This document shows, piece by piece, positions 6,682 to 13,856 of a stretch of DNA of 15,553 bases. A program made the translations under genes and the position numbers. Each line of letters opens with the position of its first letter. Position 1 is the stretch's first letter. The DNA comes from an uncultured archaeon (GTDB taxonomy: Archaea > Halobacteriota > Methanosarcinia > Methanotrichales > Methanotrichaceae), in contig CABMDX010000065.1 of NCBI GenBank assembly GCA_902385025.1, positions 1-15,553 of the forward strand, written 5' to 3'. The notes under the pieces were generated by a model, which was not told where the DNA came from, did not search any database, and saw only the letters and a list, made by a program, of their open reading frames with translations.

Positions 6682-7377
6682 CTATTTCTTCATCGCTTTG
6701 ACCTGGTCCATCATCTGCTGGGCGGCCTTGTAATAGGCATCCTTTGGCATCAGCTCCCGGCTCACCTCTTGTTGAAGCTCTTCGGGAATGCTTCCCTCGG
6801 ATATGAGCCTGTGACCCGCCTCCTTTGCAGCCCGGAAAATGCCCTCCAGCCTACCGGTCTCGCCTGCCTTGATCATCTCCTTCATGCCATCTGCCATAGG
6901 GCGAAGCAGTGCTCCTGCGAAGTCGCTGCTGCCGTCAGGCCGGGCGTAGAGGGCTCTGAACTGCACCAAAAGCGGATCGAACATGGAAAGCTCCCAGGCC
7001 CCGCAGGAGGAGACGAGCGCAATCTTCTGCCTTCTGGCACCCAGTTCTCCCTGCATGTGATTTGGCAACTGCCTGTCCATCAGGTTCTTGAGTGGACCGG
7101 TAACGCTGGCATAATAGACGGGACTGGCAAAGACGATGACATCCGCATCCTTGAGCTTTGGCAGGAGCATCTGCATGTCATCCTTCTGGCCGCACACTCC
7201 TGGATTCACAAACCAGCAGCTCATGTCCCCGTTGCATGCTCCTATCTTCAGACGCCTGGTGTAAAACAGCTCCACTTCAGCGCCGGCTTCTTTCATGCCC
7301 TCCAAAAATGGGTTTAAAATCATGGCCGTGTTTCCCTCGCCCATACGAGGGCTGCCGTTTATAGCTATAACCTTCAT
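6682..7377 (-). CDS. Flavodoxin-fold NAD(P)H-dependent oxidoreductase (iron-sulfur flavoprotein-like)
   Basis: The ATG at 7377 begins MKVIAINGSPR, the canonical FMN-phosphate-binding start of this family, giving 231 residues. A frame extension to 7443 lies upstream of the promoter and is rejected. FASPVYYASVTGPLKNLMDR (about 84-103) is the conserved flavin-contact and dimer-interface region. The segment usually holding a cysteine cluster reads ACNGDMSCWFVNPGVCGQKDDM. Three Cys are present, but the second position of the usual C-x-x-C pair is Asp, so a complete 4Fe-4S site of the archaeal iron-sulfur flavoprotein type looks unlikely. Such proteins are FMN-dependent electron carriers or quinone/nitro reductases in the cytoplasm. 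The partner is unknown. Confidence 0.85.
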   Translation of the reverse strand: MKVIAINGSPRMGEGNTAMILNPFLEGMKEAGAEVELFYTRRLKIGACNGDMSCWFVNPGVCGQKDDMQMLLPKLKDADVIVFASPVYYASVTGPLKNLMDRQLPNHMQGELGARRQKIALVSSCGAWELSMFDPLLVQFRALYARPDGSSDFAGALLRPMADGMKEMIKAGETGRLEGIFRAAKEAGHRLISEGSIPEELQQEVSRELMPKDAYYKAAQQMMDQVKAMKK

Positions 7378-7398
7378 GCTAATTTGTGGGGTCCGATG

Positions 7399-7412
7399 GG
7401 ATAAATAATGAT
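7399..7412 (-). promoter_or_regulatory. TATA-like promoter of the flavoprotein, leaderless spacing
   Basis: On the minus strand ATCATTATTTATCC lies 22-35 bases before the ATG at 7377. The mRNA would start close to the start codon. A nearly identical element precedes the metallo-hydrolase gene at 9038. Confidence 0.5.
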
Positions 7413-7516
7413 CGAGACAGCAAGGAGTAATCCTCCCGAACAATTTGGATACAGAATCATCTATGGCAAGTTTTATCGCAATGGAGGCCTTTTAGCCTGT
7501 AGGCGAGAATAAAGAA

Positions 7517-8293
7517 ATGTCGTCCTATTTGGCGTACAGCGGCACCGGCATGGATCAGATAGACCCATTTGAAGCCAGGGACTCAAACATCTGGCGAAAG
7601 GCCGAGTACCTGGGTCGCTACCTTTTTGCAGCTGACTATTTGAGGCCGCATAAGCCAAGAAGAGTCGCTGACATCTCATGCGGGCTGGGATATGGTGCTG
7701 CAGAGCTGGGCAGCATTGCTGGGGAGGTCATCGGAGTTGACAATAGCCGCGCCCTGATGCAGAAGGCAGCAGAAAGATGCAGCCAGCCGGGCGTCCGCTT
7801 CCTGCATAAGGACCTCGAAAATGAAGACCTGTGCCAGGATATACAGGAGGGCTCACTTGACGCCGTTGTCAGCTTCGAGACTCTGGAGCATCTCCTCGAT
7901 CCGGATCATGCCGTTGAACAGTTCTCTCGCATGCTAAGGCCGGAAGGCTCTTTCATCTGCTCGGTCCCCAATAAGCTTTCGGAATCGGGTGATCATGCCG
8001 GCCTTCCCAGAAATAAGTCCCACAAGCAATGGTTCACTTTCGCATCTCTTCGCCGGATGGTGGAGAGGCACGATATGCAGGTTACAATCAGGCTCGGGCA
8101 GTCCTGGTCTCGGGCTCTTTTCAGAAGGGAGCAGCAGCTTCTAAACGCCAAGAGAATCAGGCGAAAGCTCTCAGACGAGCCGGGAATGCACTCCAGGGAG
8201 ATGATCCGGTATTTATCGTATATTGCAGCTTATCCAAGCGTGGAGGATGTGGACGGATCCTACTCCATCATCATCATAGCCCAAAAGACATAG
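7517..8293 (+). CDS. Class I SAM-dependent methyltransferase
   Basis: A 258-residue protein with a Rossmann methyltransferase core. Motif I is VADISCGLGYGAAEL (residues 50-64), the acidic ribose-binding residue is D76 in VIGVDNS, and the post-motif II/IV region is SFETLEHLLDP (119-129), followed by a motif near FICSVPN. These match the UbiE/COQ5-like broad methyltransferase group (Methyltransf_11). The C-terminal 90 residues contain a basic helix (AKRIRRKLSD) and no recognisable target domain, so the acceptor (lipid, cofactor, small molecule or protein) is unknown. The ATG has a weak GGCGAG purine run nine bases upstream, with a TTTTATCG box about 40 bases upstream as possible promoter. Its by-product S-adenosylhomocysteine would be handled by the hydrolase encoded at 9180. 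Confidence 0.8.
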   Translation: MSSYLAYSGTGMDQIDPFEARDSNIWRKAEYLGRYLFAADYLRPHKPRRVADISCGLGYGAAELGSIAGEVIGVDNSRALMQKAAERCSQPGVRFLHKDLENEDLCQDIQEGSLDAVVSFETLEHLLDPDHAVEQFSRMLRPEGSFICSVPNKLSESGDHAGLPRNKSHKQWFTFASLRRMVERHDMQVTIRLGQSWSRALFRREQQLLNAKRIRRKLSDEPGMHSREMIRYLSYIAAYPSVEDVDGSYSIIIIAQKT

Positions 8294-8294
8294 A

Positions 8295-9038
8295 TCATAG
8301 GATCACATTCATCATATCCCATCCCACCACAGTCGGCACTCCGGAAAGCTCTGCCACAAGGCTCTCCATCTCATCCTCGTGCTCCTGCGCCTGCGGATAA
8401 AGATGCGTGAGAACCACGCGCTTTATGGCCACGCCGCAGAGCAAATTGCCGAGCTTGCGGGGCGTGGAATGGTTAGTGACATCAAAAGGCTCGGGGAAGG
8501 AGCATTCGTGAATGAGCAGGTCCGCGCCTGCCGCGAGTGCAGCCACGCGCGTGCAGGCCTCGGTGTCGCCCGAATATACCACCACCCGATCCATAGCCTC
8601 AATACGAAAGGCAAGAGAAGTAATGCTGTGGCGCGCCTCCTCTGCGAAAAGATCGAAGCCTTTGACGGAGAAGGAATCCATGGGCAACAGTTCATGAACG
8701 GAAACCTGCATTTTATCCAGGTTCGGATAAACGCTCTGCGCAATTTTAATAAAGACTTCCGTGCCTTCGGGCCCCCATACATCCAGGCCGGGCAGACCCG
8801 ATAGATAGCGCGCATTGGCCAGAGCCAGGAGATCGGAGACGTGATCGAGATGAAGGTGCGTCAGCACCACAGTATCCAGTGCCTCCAGGCCCATTCCTGC
8901 CTGCTCCAGGCGCAGAAGCGTACCAGCGCCGCAGTCAAATAGAAGGGGCAGTTCGCTCTCCAGCAAAACCGCCGCCTGGGAGCGGCCTGGCTGTGGAATG
9001 CCGACGCCCGTTCCCAGAAGCGTGACCTTCAGGCTCAT
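8295..9038 (-). CDS. Metallo-beta-lactamase-fold hydrolase (RNase Z / phosphodiesterase-like)
   Basis: The ATG at 9038 begins MSLKVTLLGTGVGIP, the standard first strand of this family, giving 247 residues; the open frame to 9170 is not used because a TATA-like box lies within it. The metal-binding motif is THLHLDH (60-66). Further metal ligands are suggested by ARHSITSLAFRIE (about 133-145), the Asp of VYSGDT, and the His of LTHLYPQ near the C-terminus. The layout matches RNase Z and its relatives, but the protein is about 60 residues shorter than typical archaeal RNase Z, and I see no exosite arm. It may therefore be a cyclic-nucleotide or RNA phosphodiesterase-type member rather than the tRNA 3'-processing enzyme. 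It converges with the methyltransferase gene, with a one-base gap. Confidence 0.8.
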   Translation of the reverse strand: MSLKVTLLGTGVGIPQPGRSQAAVLLESELPLLFDCGAGTLLRLEQAGMGLEALDTVVLTHLHLDHVSDLLALANARYLSGLPGLDVWGPEGTEVFIKIAQSVYPNLDKMQVSVHELLPMDSFSVKGFDLFAEEARHSITSLAFRIEAMDRVVVYSGDTEACTRVAALAAGADLLIHECSFPEPFDVTNHSTPRKLGNLLCGVAIKRVVLTHLYPQAQEHEDEMESLVAELSGVPTVVGWDMMNVIL

Positions 9039-9060
9039 GATATTTTGTTTATGGTCCAAT

Positions 9061-9074
9061 GGTAAATAATGATA
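9061..9074 (-). promoter_or_regulatory. TATA-like promoter of the metallo-hydrolase
   Basis: On the minus strand ATCATTATTTACC followed by ATTGGACC lies 23-36 bases before the ATG at 9038, giving leaderless or near-leaderless spacing. It resembles the flavoprotein promoter at 7399-7412 over about 20 bases. Confidence 0.5.
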
Positions 9075-9119
9075 TTCATGCCGCATCTCTGGAAGGCTCC
9101 ATGTATTGCCGGGGTTGGG

Positions 9120-9128
9120 TTTAAGTAT
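9120..9128 (+). promoter_or_regulatory. TATA box of the SAH hydrolase operon
   Basis: TTTAAGTAT is close to the archaeal consensus. Transcription would begin about 25-28 bases downstream, near 9148, which is downstream of the in-frame ATGs at 9069 and 9135. These therefore cannot be used on this transcript. Confidence 0.5.
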
Positions 9129-9179
9129 CTGCAAATGGTCTCTTCTGTCAGAATAGCTAAGAAATTTCAAGGTGATATT

Positions 9180-10436
9180 TTGCAGGAAAGCGTCGTCAAG
9201 GATCCCAGTCTAGCCGAGGCAGGAGAAAAGCGCATCGAATGGGCACGCAGGCATATGCCGGTGCTGGAGAAGATTAAAAAGGAGTTCGAGAGGGAAAAGC
9301 CTCTGAAGGGTGCGCGCATTGTTGCCTGTCTGCATGTGACTGTGGAGACGGCCAACCTCATAACCACCCTTGTCGCGGGGGGCGCAGAGGTGGCGGTCAC
9401 CGGCTCCAATCCGCTCTCCACGCAGGATGAGGTGGCTGCGGCCCTGGCTGCACGCGGCCTGCATGTCTATGCATTTAGGGGCGAGAATGAGCAGGAGTAC
9501 TACGACTGCATTAAAAAAGCTCTAGAGCTTAAGCCGAACGTGAGCCTGGATGACGGCGCGGACACCATCGCTATCATCCACAAGGAGCAGCCTGAATTGG
9601 CAGCGCAGATGTTTGGCGGCTGTGAGGAGACCACCACGGGAGTTGTCAGGCTGCGGGCCATGGCCGAGGATAAGGCACTGCTCTATCCGGTTATCGCAGT
9701 GAATGATGCCGAGACCAAGATGATGTTCGACAACCGCTACGGCACCGGTCAGAGCACCATGCATGGCATCATGCAGGCCACAAACTTCCTGTTCGCAGGC
9801 AAGACCGTGGTTGTGGCAGGCTACGGATGGTGCGGCCGCGGATTTGCCATGCGCGCGAAAGGGTTGGGCTCGAACGTAATCGTTGTGGAAATAGAGCCCC
9901 GAAAAGCCCTGGAAGCTGCCATGGACGGATACAGAGTCATGCCTATGTTGGAAGCGGCCCCCCTCGGCGACTTATTCGTCACCCTCACGGGCGACATCAA
10001 TGTGATCCGCAGGGAGCACTTCGAACTGATGAAGGACCAGGCAGTCCTCGCCAACAGCGGACACTTCAATGTGGAGATTGACATCCCAGCTCTTGAGAAA
10101 ATGGCAAAAGAGAAGACCGTGGCGCAAAACAATGTCGAAGAGTACAAACTTGTGGACGGGCGCAGGCTCTACCTGCTGGCGGAAGGCCGGCTGATCAATC
10201 TGGCTGCGGCATATGGCCACCCTCCTGAGGTCATGGACATGTCCTTTGCCAACCAGGCATTGGCCGTGCGCTATATCGTGGAGAATGGAAAGAAGCTTGA
10301 GAAGAATGTCTACGCGGTGCCGATTGAGATCGATCGTCGCGTGGCGGAACTGAAGCTCGACTCCATGGGCCTCAGAATCGAGAAGCTCACAGCAGAGCAG
10401 GACAAATACCTGCATAGCTGGCAAATGGGAACCTGA
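9180..10436 (+). CDS. ahcY: S-adenosylhomocysteine / S-inosylhomocysteine hydrolase
   Basis: The enzyme splits S-adenosylhomocysteine (or, as shown for the Methanocaldococcus homologue, S-inosylhomocysteine after deamination) into homocysteine and a nucleoside, recycling the product of SAM methyltransferases. The TTG at 9180 is preceded by AAGGTGAT at 9169-9176. It gives 418 residues beginning [15 protein letters not shown], the usual family N-terminus and length. Family motifs, numbered from this start, are HVTVETANL (52-60), SNPLSTQDE (76-84), DDGAD (124-128), the [14 protein letters not shown] segment with catalytic Lys180 and Asp184, and the NAD-binding GYGWCGRG (214-221). The C-terminus ends [11 protein letters not shown], as in archaeal members. 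It is first in an operon with the kinase-like gene 15 bases downstream. Whether it prefers inosyl or adenosyl substrate cannot be read from sequence. Confidence 0.93.
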   Translation: MQESVVKDPSLAEAGEKRIEWARRHMPVLEKIKKEFEREKPLKGARIVACLHVTVETANLITTLVAGGAEVAVTGSNPLSTQDEVAAALAARGLHVYAFRGENEQEYYDCIKKALELKPNVSLDDGADTIAIIHKEQPELAAQMFGGCEETTTGVVRLRAMAEDKALLYPVIAVNDAETKMMFDNRYGTGQSTMHGIMQATNFLFAGKTVVVAGYGWCGRGFAMRAKGLGSNVIVVEIEPRKALEAAMDGYRVMPMLEAAPLGDLFVTLTGDINVIRREHFELMKDQAVLANSGHFNVEIDIPALEKMAKEKTVAQNNVEEYKLVDGRRLYLLAEGRLINLAAAYGHPPEVMDMSFANQALAVRYIVENGKKLEKNVYAVPIEIDRRVAELKLDSMGLRIEKLTAEQDKYLHSWQMGT

Positions 10437-10451
10437 GGGAGGTCGAGGGCC

Positions 10452-11537
10452 TTGGATCTGAAGAGGGATAATCTGGAGGCATACCTGAAGGGCCTCTTTG
10501 GACGCGACTTAAAATTGCAGAGCATGCGCAAAATGGGAGAGACCATCCCCACCACAGAGGACGTGAAGGGCTTCGGATACGGATCGCCACTGCTCCTGGA
10601 GTACGAGCTGAAGGGCAAGAAGGGATCTGTTGTGCTCTCCTCCATGCGCGTGCAACATGGCTTTGGCCACGATCACTTCTCAGATCGAGCCAGGATCATG
10701 ATCTGGCAGAACTCGACCTTTGCCAAGCTCCCAAAGCACGTTCCATCCCAGGACGTGGGATACTTCACAGAAAAGGGCAAGCTGGTCAGCGCAGGAGATG
10801 CTCGCGAATATTTCCTGCTCATGGAAAAGATCGAGGGAAAGGAGTACTTCTTTGATCTGGAAAGGGTCAAGGAGAAGGGCGCAACAGACCTGGACTACGA
10901 AAGGGTGATTGCACTCTCAGATTATCTGGCCGAGATTCATTCTGTCAAGAATGACTGCCCGCCACTCTACTTGCGCAAAATTCGAGAAACCGTGGGAGAT
11001 GGAGAGTGCATCTTCGGCGTCCTGGACGACTACCCGGATAATCCGAGCTTCCTGGATCAGGGAGAGCTGCAGGAGCTGGAGAAGATATGCGTGGAATGGC
11101 GCTGGATGCTGAGAAATAAAACAGCCCGCCTCTGCCAGGTGCATGGCGACTTCCACCCCTGGAATATCATGTTCCGGGAGGGCACGGACTTCTCAGTTCT
11201 GGACAGAAGCCGGGGCGAGTGGGGCGAGGCAGCGGACGATATTACCGCTCTGGCCATGAACTACATATTTTATTCTGTGCAAAAGAGCCTTCGCCTGACA
11301 GGAGACCTGAAGGATCTCTTCGAGCTGTTCTTTGAGAATTACCTGGAAAAGACTGGCGACGAGGAGCTTTTGGAGGTCATTGCCCCATTCTTTGCCTTCC
11401 GGGCCGTGGTCGTGGCCAGCCCCACCTGGTATCCGCTGCTCTCCGACGACGTCCGAAGGGCGCTTTTCAACTTCCTGGAGAATGTTCTGGGCTCCAAGAA
11501 GTTCAATTACCGGGATGTGAATAGCTATCTGTCCTGA
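10452..11537 (+). CDS. APH/choline-kinase-fold phosphotransferase-like protein, substrate unknown
   Basis: The TTG start at 10452 follows a strong GGGAGGT eight to nine bases upstream. The 361-residue product has the phosphotransferase catalytic loop VHGDFHPWNIMF (230-241), with Asp233 and Asn238 as the catalytic and metal residues. The second metal motif is LDRSRGEWGEAADD (250-263), the equivalent of the DFG region. The N-terminal lobe is less typical: the strand that should carry the ATP-anchoring lysine reads GSVVLSSMRV (58-67), with no lysine at that position, and a glycine-rich stretch FGYGSP (41-46) precedes it. It sits between SAH hydrolase and the tRNA G10 methyltransferase in one transcript, so a role in nucleoside, sulfur-sugar or SAM-by-product metabolism is plausible but unproven. 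Aminoglycoside resistance is unlikely in this setting. Confidence 0.8.
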   Translation: MDLKRDNLEAYLKGLFGRDLKLQSMRKMGETIPTTEDVKGFGYGSPLLLEYELKGKKGSVVLSSMRVQHGFGHDHFSDRARIMIWQNSTFAKLPKHVPSQDVGYFTEKGKLVSAGDAREYFLLMEKIEGKEYFFDLERVKEKGATDLDYERVIALSDYLAEIHSVKNDCPPLYLRKIRETVGDGECIFGVLDDYPDNPSFLDQGELQELEKICVEWRWMLRNKTARLCQVHGDFHPWNIMFREGTDFSVLDRSRGEWGEAADDITALAMNYIFYSVQKSLRLTGDLKDLFELFFENYLEKTGDEELLEVIAPFFAFRAVVVASPTWYPLLSDDVRRALFNFLENVLGSKKFNYRDVNSYLS

Positions 11538-11544
11538 AGACCGG

Positions 11545-12588
11545 CTGCAAGGGACAAGGAGCTACGCCTTCGAGCTTTCCGGGGAGCATGAGACGCTGCC
11601 GAGGTGCGAAGCCCTGGCGCTGGTGGAGCTCTTCTCCACCTCCTTTTGCGAGATTGCTTTCCTGGATCAGTGCCTCATCATCGAGGCCCAGGGGCTCGAT
11701 GTCGGGAAACTGGCCACGCGTCTGGCCATGACCCATAGAATCATCGAGGTTCTGGCCATCTGCGATGCAACAGACGAGAGCTTGGCAGAGGCGGTAGCAG
11801 GCCTGGACTTGCCTAGGAGAAAGTACAAGGTTCGGGCGCGGCGCATCAGGGATTCACGGCCCGCAGCCGATGCCGTGGAGCGCGAGGTGGGGCGCATTCT
11901 CTTTTACAGGGGCTACCACGCAGATCTGAAGCGTCCAGAGATGGTTCTCAGAGCTATAATCAGCTCTGGAAAGATAATCCTGGGGCTGGAATTGGCCAAG
12001 ACAGATCGCAGCTCTTTTGAGGCGCGCCGGCCCCATCTCAAGCCTTTTTTCCATCCCGGCGTTCTCATGCCCCGCATGGCAAGGGCGCTTGTCAATCTTT
12101 CCCAGGCTCGCGCAGGCGAGCGCTTGCTTGATCCCTTTGCAGGAACCTGCGGAATTCTCCTGGAAGCATGCCTGATAGGCATCAAGGGAATAGGTGTGGA
12201 GGTGCAAACCCGGCTTGTAAAGGGTGCATTATGTAACCTGCAAGCTGTGGACTACAGCCTTCTGTGCGGAGACGCAAAGCGGCTTCCCTTCCGGGATGAA
12301 ACCATCGATGCAGCAGTTCTGGATACGCCCTACGGGAGATCAGCCAAAATCCTTGCCAATTCCAAGGAGCTGCTCTTGAAGGAGGCCTTAGCAGAGCTGC
12401 ACCGGACGGTCAAGCCCAGCCGGCGCATAGTTATTGTGGCGGACGCGCCCCTCGACATCTTTCTGTCAGAGTATGGCTTCAATATCCTGCAAAAGCATAC
12501 AGATCGCGTTCATAGGAGCCTTACCAGACACATTTTTGTATGCCAAAATTCAAAATTGCATCCATCTCCCTCAGAGTCGAAAATATAA
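11545..12588 (+). CDS. tRNA (guanine-10-N2) dimethyltransferase, archaeal TrmG10 type
   Basis: The C-terminal half has the methyltransferase motif I LLDPFAGTCGILLEA, a GIGVEVQ acidic ribose-binding segment, a GDAKRLPF segment and the catalytic VLDTPYGRS, which resembles the D/N-PPY motif of base N-methyltransferases but has Thr for the first Pro. The N-terminal half fits a THUMP-type RNA-binding region ending in a PFFHPGVLMPRMARA linker, as in archaeal tRNA G10 methyltransferases, which modify the D-stem of tRNA. The first ordinary start, GTG at 11623, would delete the in-frame family-like N-terminus (SYAFELSGEHETLPR), so coding probably begins further left. The CTG at 11545 is given as a provisional start, since no ATG, GTG or TTG occurs after the in-frame stop at 11518-11520. 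It is last in the operon, overlapping or abutting the kinase-like gene. Confidence 0.85.
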   Translation: MQGTRSYAFELSGEHETLPRCEALALVELFSTSFCEIAFLDQCLIIEAQGLDVGKLATRLAMTHRIIEVLAICDATDESLAEAVAGLDLPRRKYKVRARRIRDSRPAADAVEREVGRILFYRGYHADLKRPEMVLRAIISSGKIILGLELAKTDRSSFEARRPHLKPFFHPGVLMPRMARALVNLSQARAGERLLDPFAGTCGILLEACLIGIKGIGVEVQTRLVKGALCNLQAVDYSLLCGDAKRLPFRDETIDAAVLDTPYGRSAKILANSKELLLKEALAELHRTVKPSRRIVIVADAPLDIFLSEYGFNILQKHTDRVHRSLTRHIFVCQNSKLHPSPSESKI

Positions 12589-12668
12589 TTTATAGACATG
12601 AGGATTTTAGATCAGAATCATTAATAGAATGTTCCTTGAACTGGATAATGTAGAATGACAAGTTTTGC

Positions 12669-12747
12669 CTATAATTAATAAATACGTTTGGTCTGTATCA
12701 TTTATGGCGAAAGGCCATCTGCAAATTGATCTATAAAATTAATAAAT
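12669..12747 (+). repeat. Direct repeat CTATA(AA)ATTAATAAAT, two copies
   Basis: CTATAATTAATAAAT (12669-12683) and CTATAAAATTAATAAAT (12731-12747) share an identical 11-base core AATTAATAAAT, 64 bases apart. They may be duplicated promoter elements or binding sites. Confidence 0.45.
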
Positions 12748-12787
12748 TCATAATGGATAGTTATAATAAAAAATTTTGAACTGACAG

Positions 12788-12798
12788 TATTGGCAATA
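12788..12798. repeat. Perfect 11-base palindrome TATTGGCAATA
   Basis: TATTG-G-CAATA is symmetric about its central G, a form typical of a dimeric regulator half-site pair. It lies about 220 bases before the regulator gene. Confidence 0.35.
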
Positions 12799-12939
12799 AA
12801 AAATACATTATCAGTATAGAATTACAATGATGAGCATTATCGATAGCATGCAGGTCAAAATGAGCAATTAGTTATTAATAGGATAAGATCATCTTGATGT
12901 AAAAACTGATAATTCAGAGGATAATCAGCATCAACCGTC

Positions 12940-12959
12940 GGTATAGAGAAGTCAATACC
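12940..12959. repeat. Inverted repeat GGTAT-N10-ATACC before the regulator
   Basis: Five-base arms spaced by ten bases (one helical turn) span 20 bases, ending 58 bases before the regulator ATG. This is the best-placed candidate for autoregulatory binding. Confidence 0.4.
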
Positions 12960-13017
12960 ATTGCGGGCAAAGGAATCGGCATTATAGGCCAATAACCGTG
13001 AAAGAGCGTTAAAGACC

Positions 13018-13827
13018 ATGCAGGCTTGCAAGAGATACGACCTCGCAGAAGGGCGGATAAAAGCATTCACCAGGTCAAGCATCAGAGCTAAGGTCATCTT
13101 ATGCCTGAAGGACGGACCGAAGACGGCAGCAGATCTGGAGAGCATGATAGGGATCAGGACATCAACTATCCTGCATTCCGTGAAAGATATGGTTGAGGCA
13201 GATCTGGTAGTGCGAACCAACAATGGATATTCATTGACAAATATCGGGAAGATCCAGGCTCTTTTATTGGATGACCTTGTGAGCTGCATCGTTGCCCTCG
13301 ATGAACACAAGGATTTCTGGCAATCCCACGATATAGGGAGCATACCTCCGGATCTGCAGAAAAGGATAGGTATGTTGATCAAATCAGAGGTCCTCAAGGG
13401 AGACCCTGTCGCGATTCTCAGAACCCAGGAATTTTTTATATCAGAGCTCAAGAAGGCCAAACTGATATATGGCGTGTCACCTATTATCGTGCCCGGCTAT
13501 GCTGAAGCCATAGCCTTCGCAGTTGGAAACGGTGCTGAGGTAAATTTAATTTTAACAGACAAAATTTTAGAGTTAGTTATAAAAGAGAACCGCGATGTCC
13601 TTGTGGGTCTTCTGGCCTCAGAAAAATTCAGGCTATTTCGCATCGAGGATGGAATCAGGGTGGCCTTTACCGTAACAGATGGCATCCTATCACTGGGCCT
13701 TTTCCGAAAGGACGGAGGATATGATGTATCCAGCGACCTAAACTGCAAGGGACCGGAGGCGCTTTTGTGGGGCAGGAAGCTATTCGATTATTATCTGCAC
13801 AGGTCCAAGCCAATTGAAAATGTTTAG
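13018..13827 (+). CDS. Winged-helix transcriptional regulator with FilR1/DUF1724 domain
   Basis: A 269-residue protein with the two-domain layout of methanogen FilR1/MreA-type regulators. An ArsR-like winged helix occupies about residues 14-85: KVILCLKDGPKTAADLESMI forms the first helices, RTSTILHSVKDM the recognition helix, and VVRTNNGYSLTNIGK the wing. The C-terminal FilR1-type domain (about 120-262) holds the conserved KGDPVAILRTQEFF start and a later GYDVSSDL segment, ending in the usual LWGRKLFDYY helix. Members of the family regulate methanogenesis genes in Methanosarcina and filament formation in Methanothrix; the targets here are unknown. No ribosome binding site is visible, so it may be nearly leaderless. 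It converges with the LRV protein gene. Confidence 0.88.
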   Translation: MQACKRYDLAEGRIKAFTRSSIRAKVILCLKDGPKTAADLESMIGIRTSTILHSVKDMVEADLVVRTNNGYSLTNIGKIQALLLDDLVSCIVALDEHKDFWQSHDIGSIPPDLQKRIGMLIKSEVLKGDPVAILRTQEFFISELKKAKLIYGVSPIIVPGYAEAIAFAVGNGAEVNLILTDKILELVIKENRDVLVGLLASEKFRLFRIEDGIRVAFTVTDGILSLGLFRKDGGYDVSSDLNCKGPEALLWGRKLFDYYLHRSKPIENV

Positions 13828-13856
13828 TTAGGCCGATCATCTCTGCGAATCTATTA

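Larger units (their letters stand above)
12589..13017. other. 429-base AT-rich region with repeats, upstream of the regulator gene
   Basis: I see no gene here. The segment is markedly AT-rich compared with its neighbours and holds several small repeats listed separately. CATTATAG at 12979-12986 lies 32-39 bases before the regulator's ATG and may be its TATA box. It could be a large regulatory region with several operators or a decayed gene. Confidence 0.5.

Noticed and set aside
7378..7443. N-terminal extension of the flavoprotein to 7443
   Set aside because: It crosses the TATA-like box at 7399-7412; the family starts at MKVIAINGSPR.
12855..13460. A 201-residue minus-strand open frame
   Set aside because: It is antisense to the FilR1-type regulator and extends into the AT-rich intergenic region; its composition is not protein-like, with no known motif.
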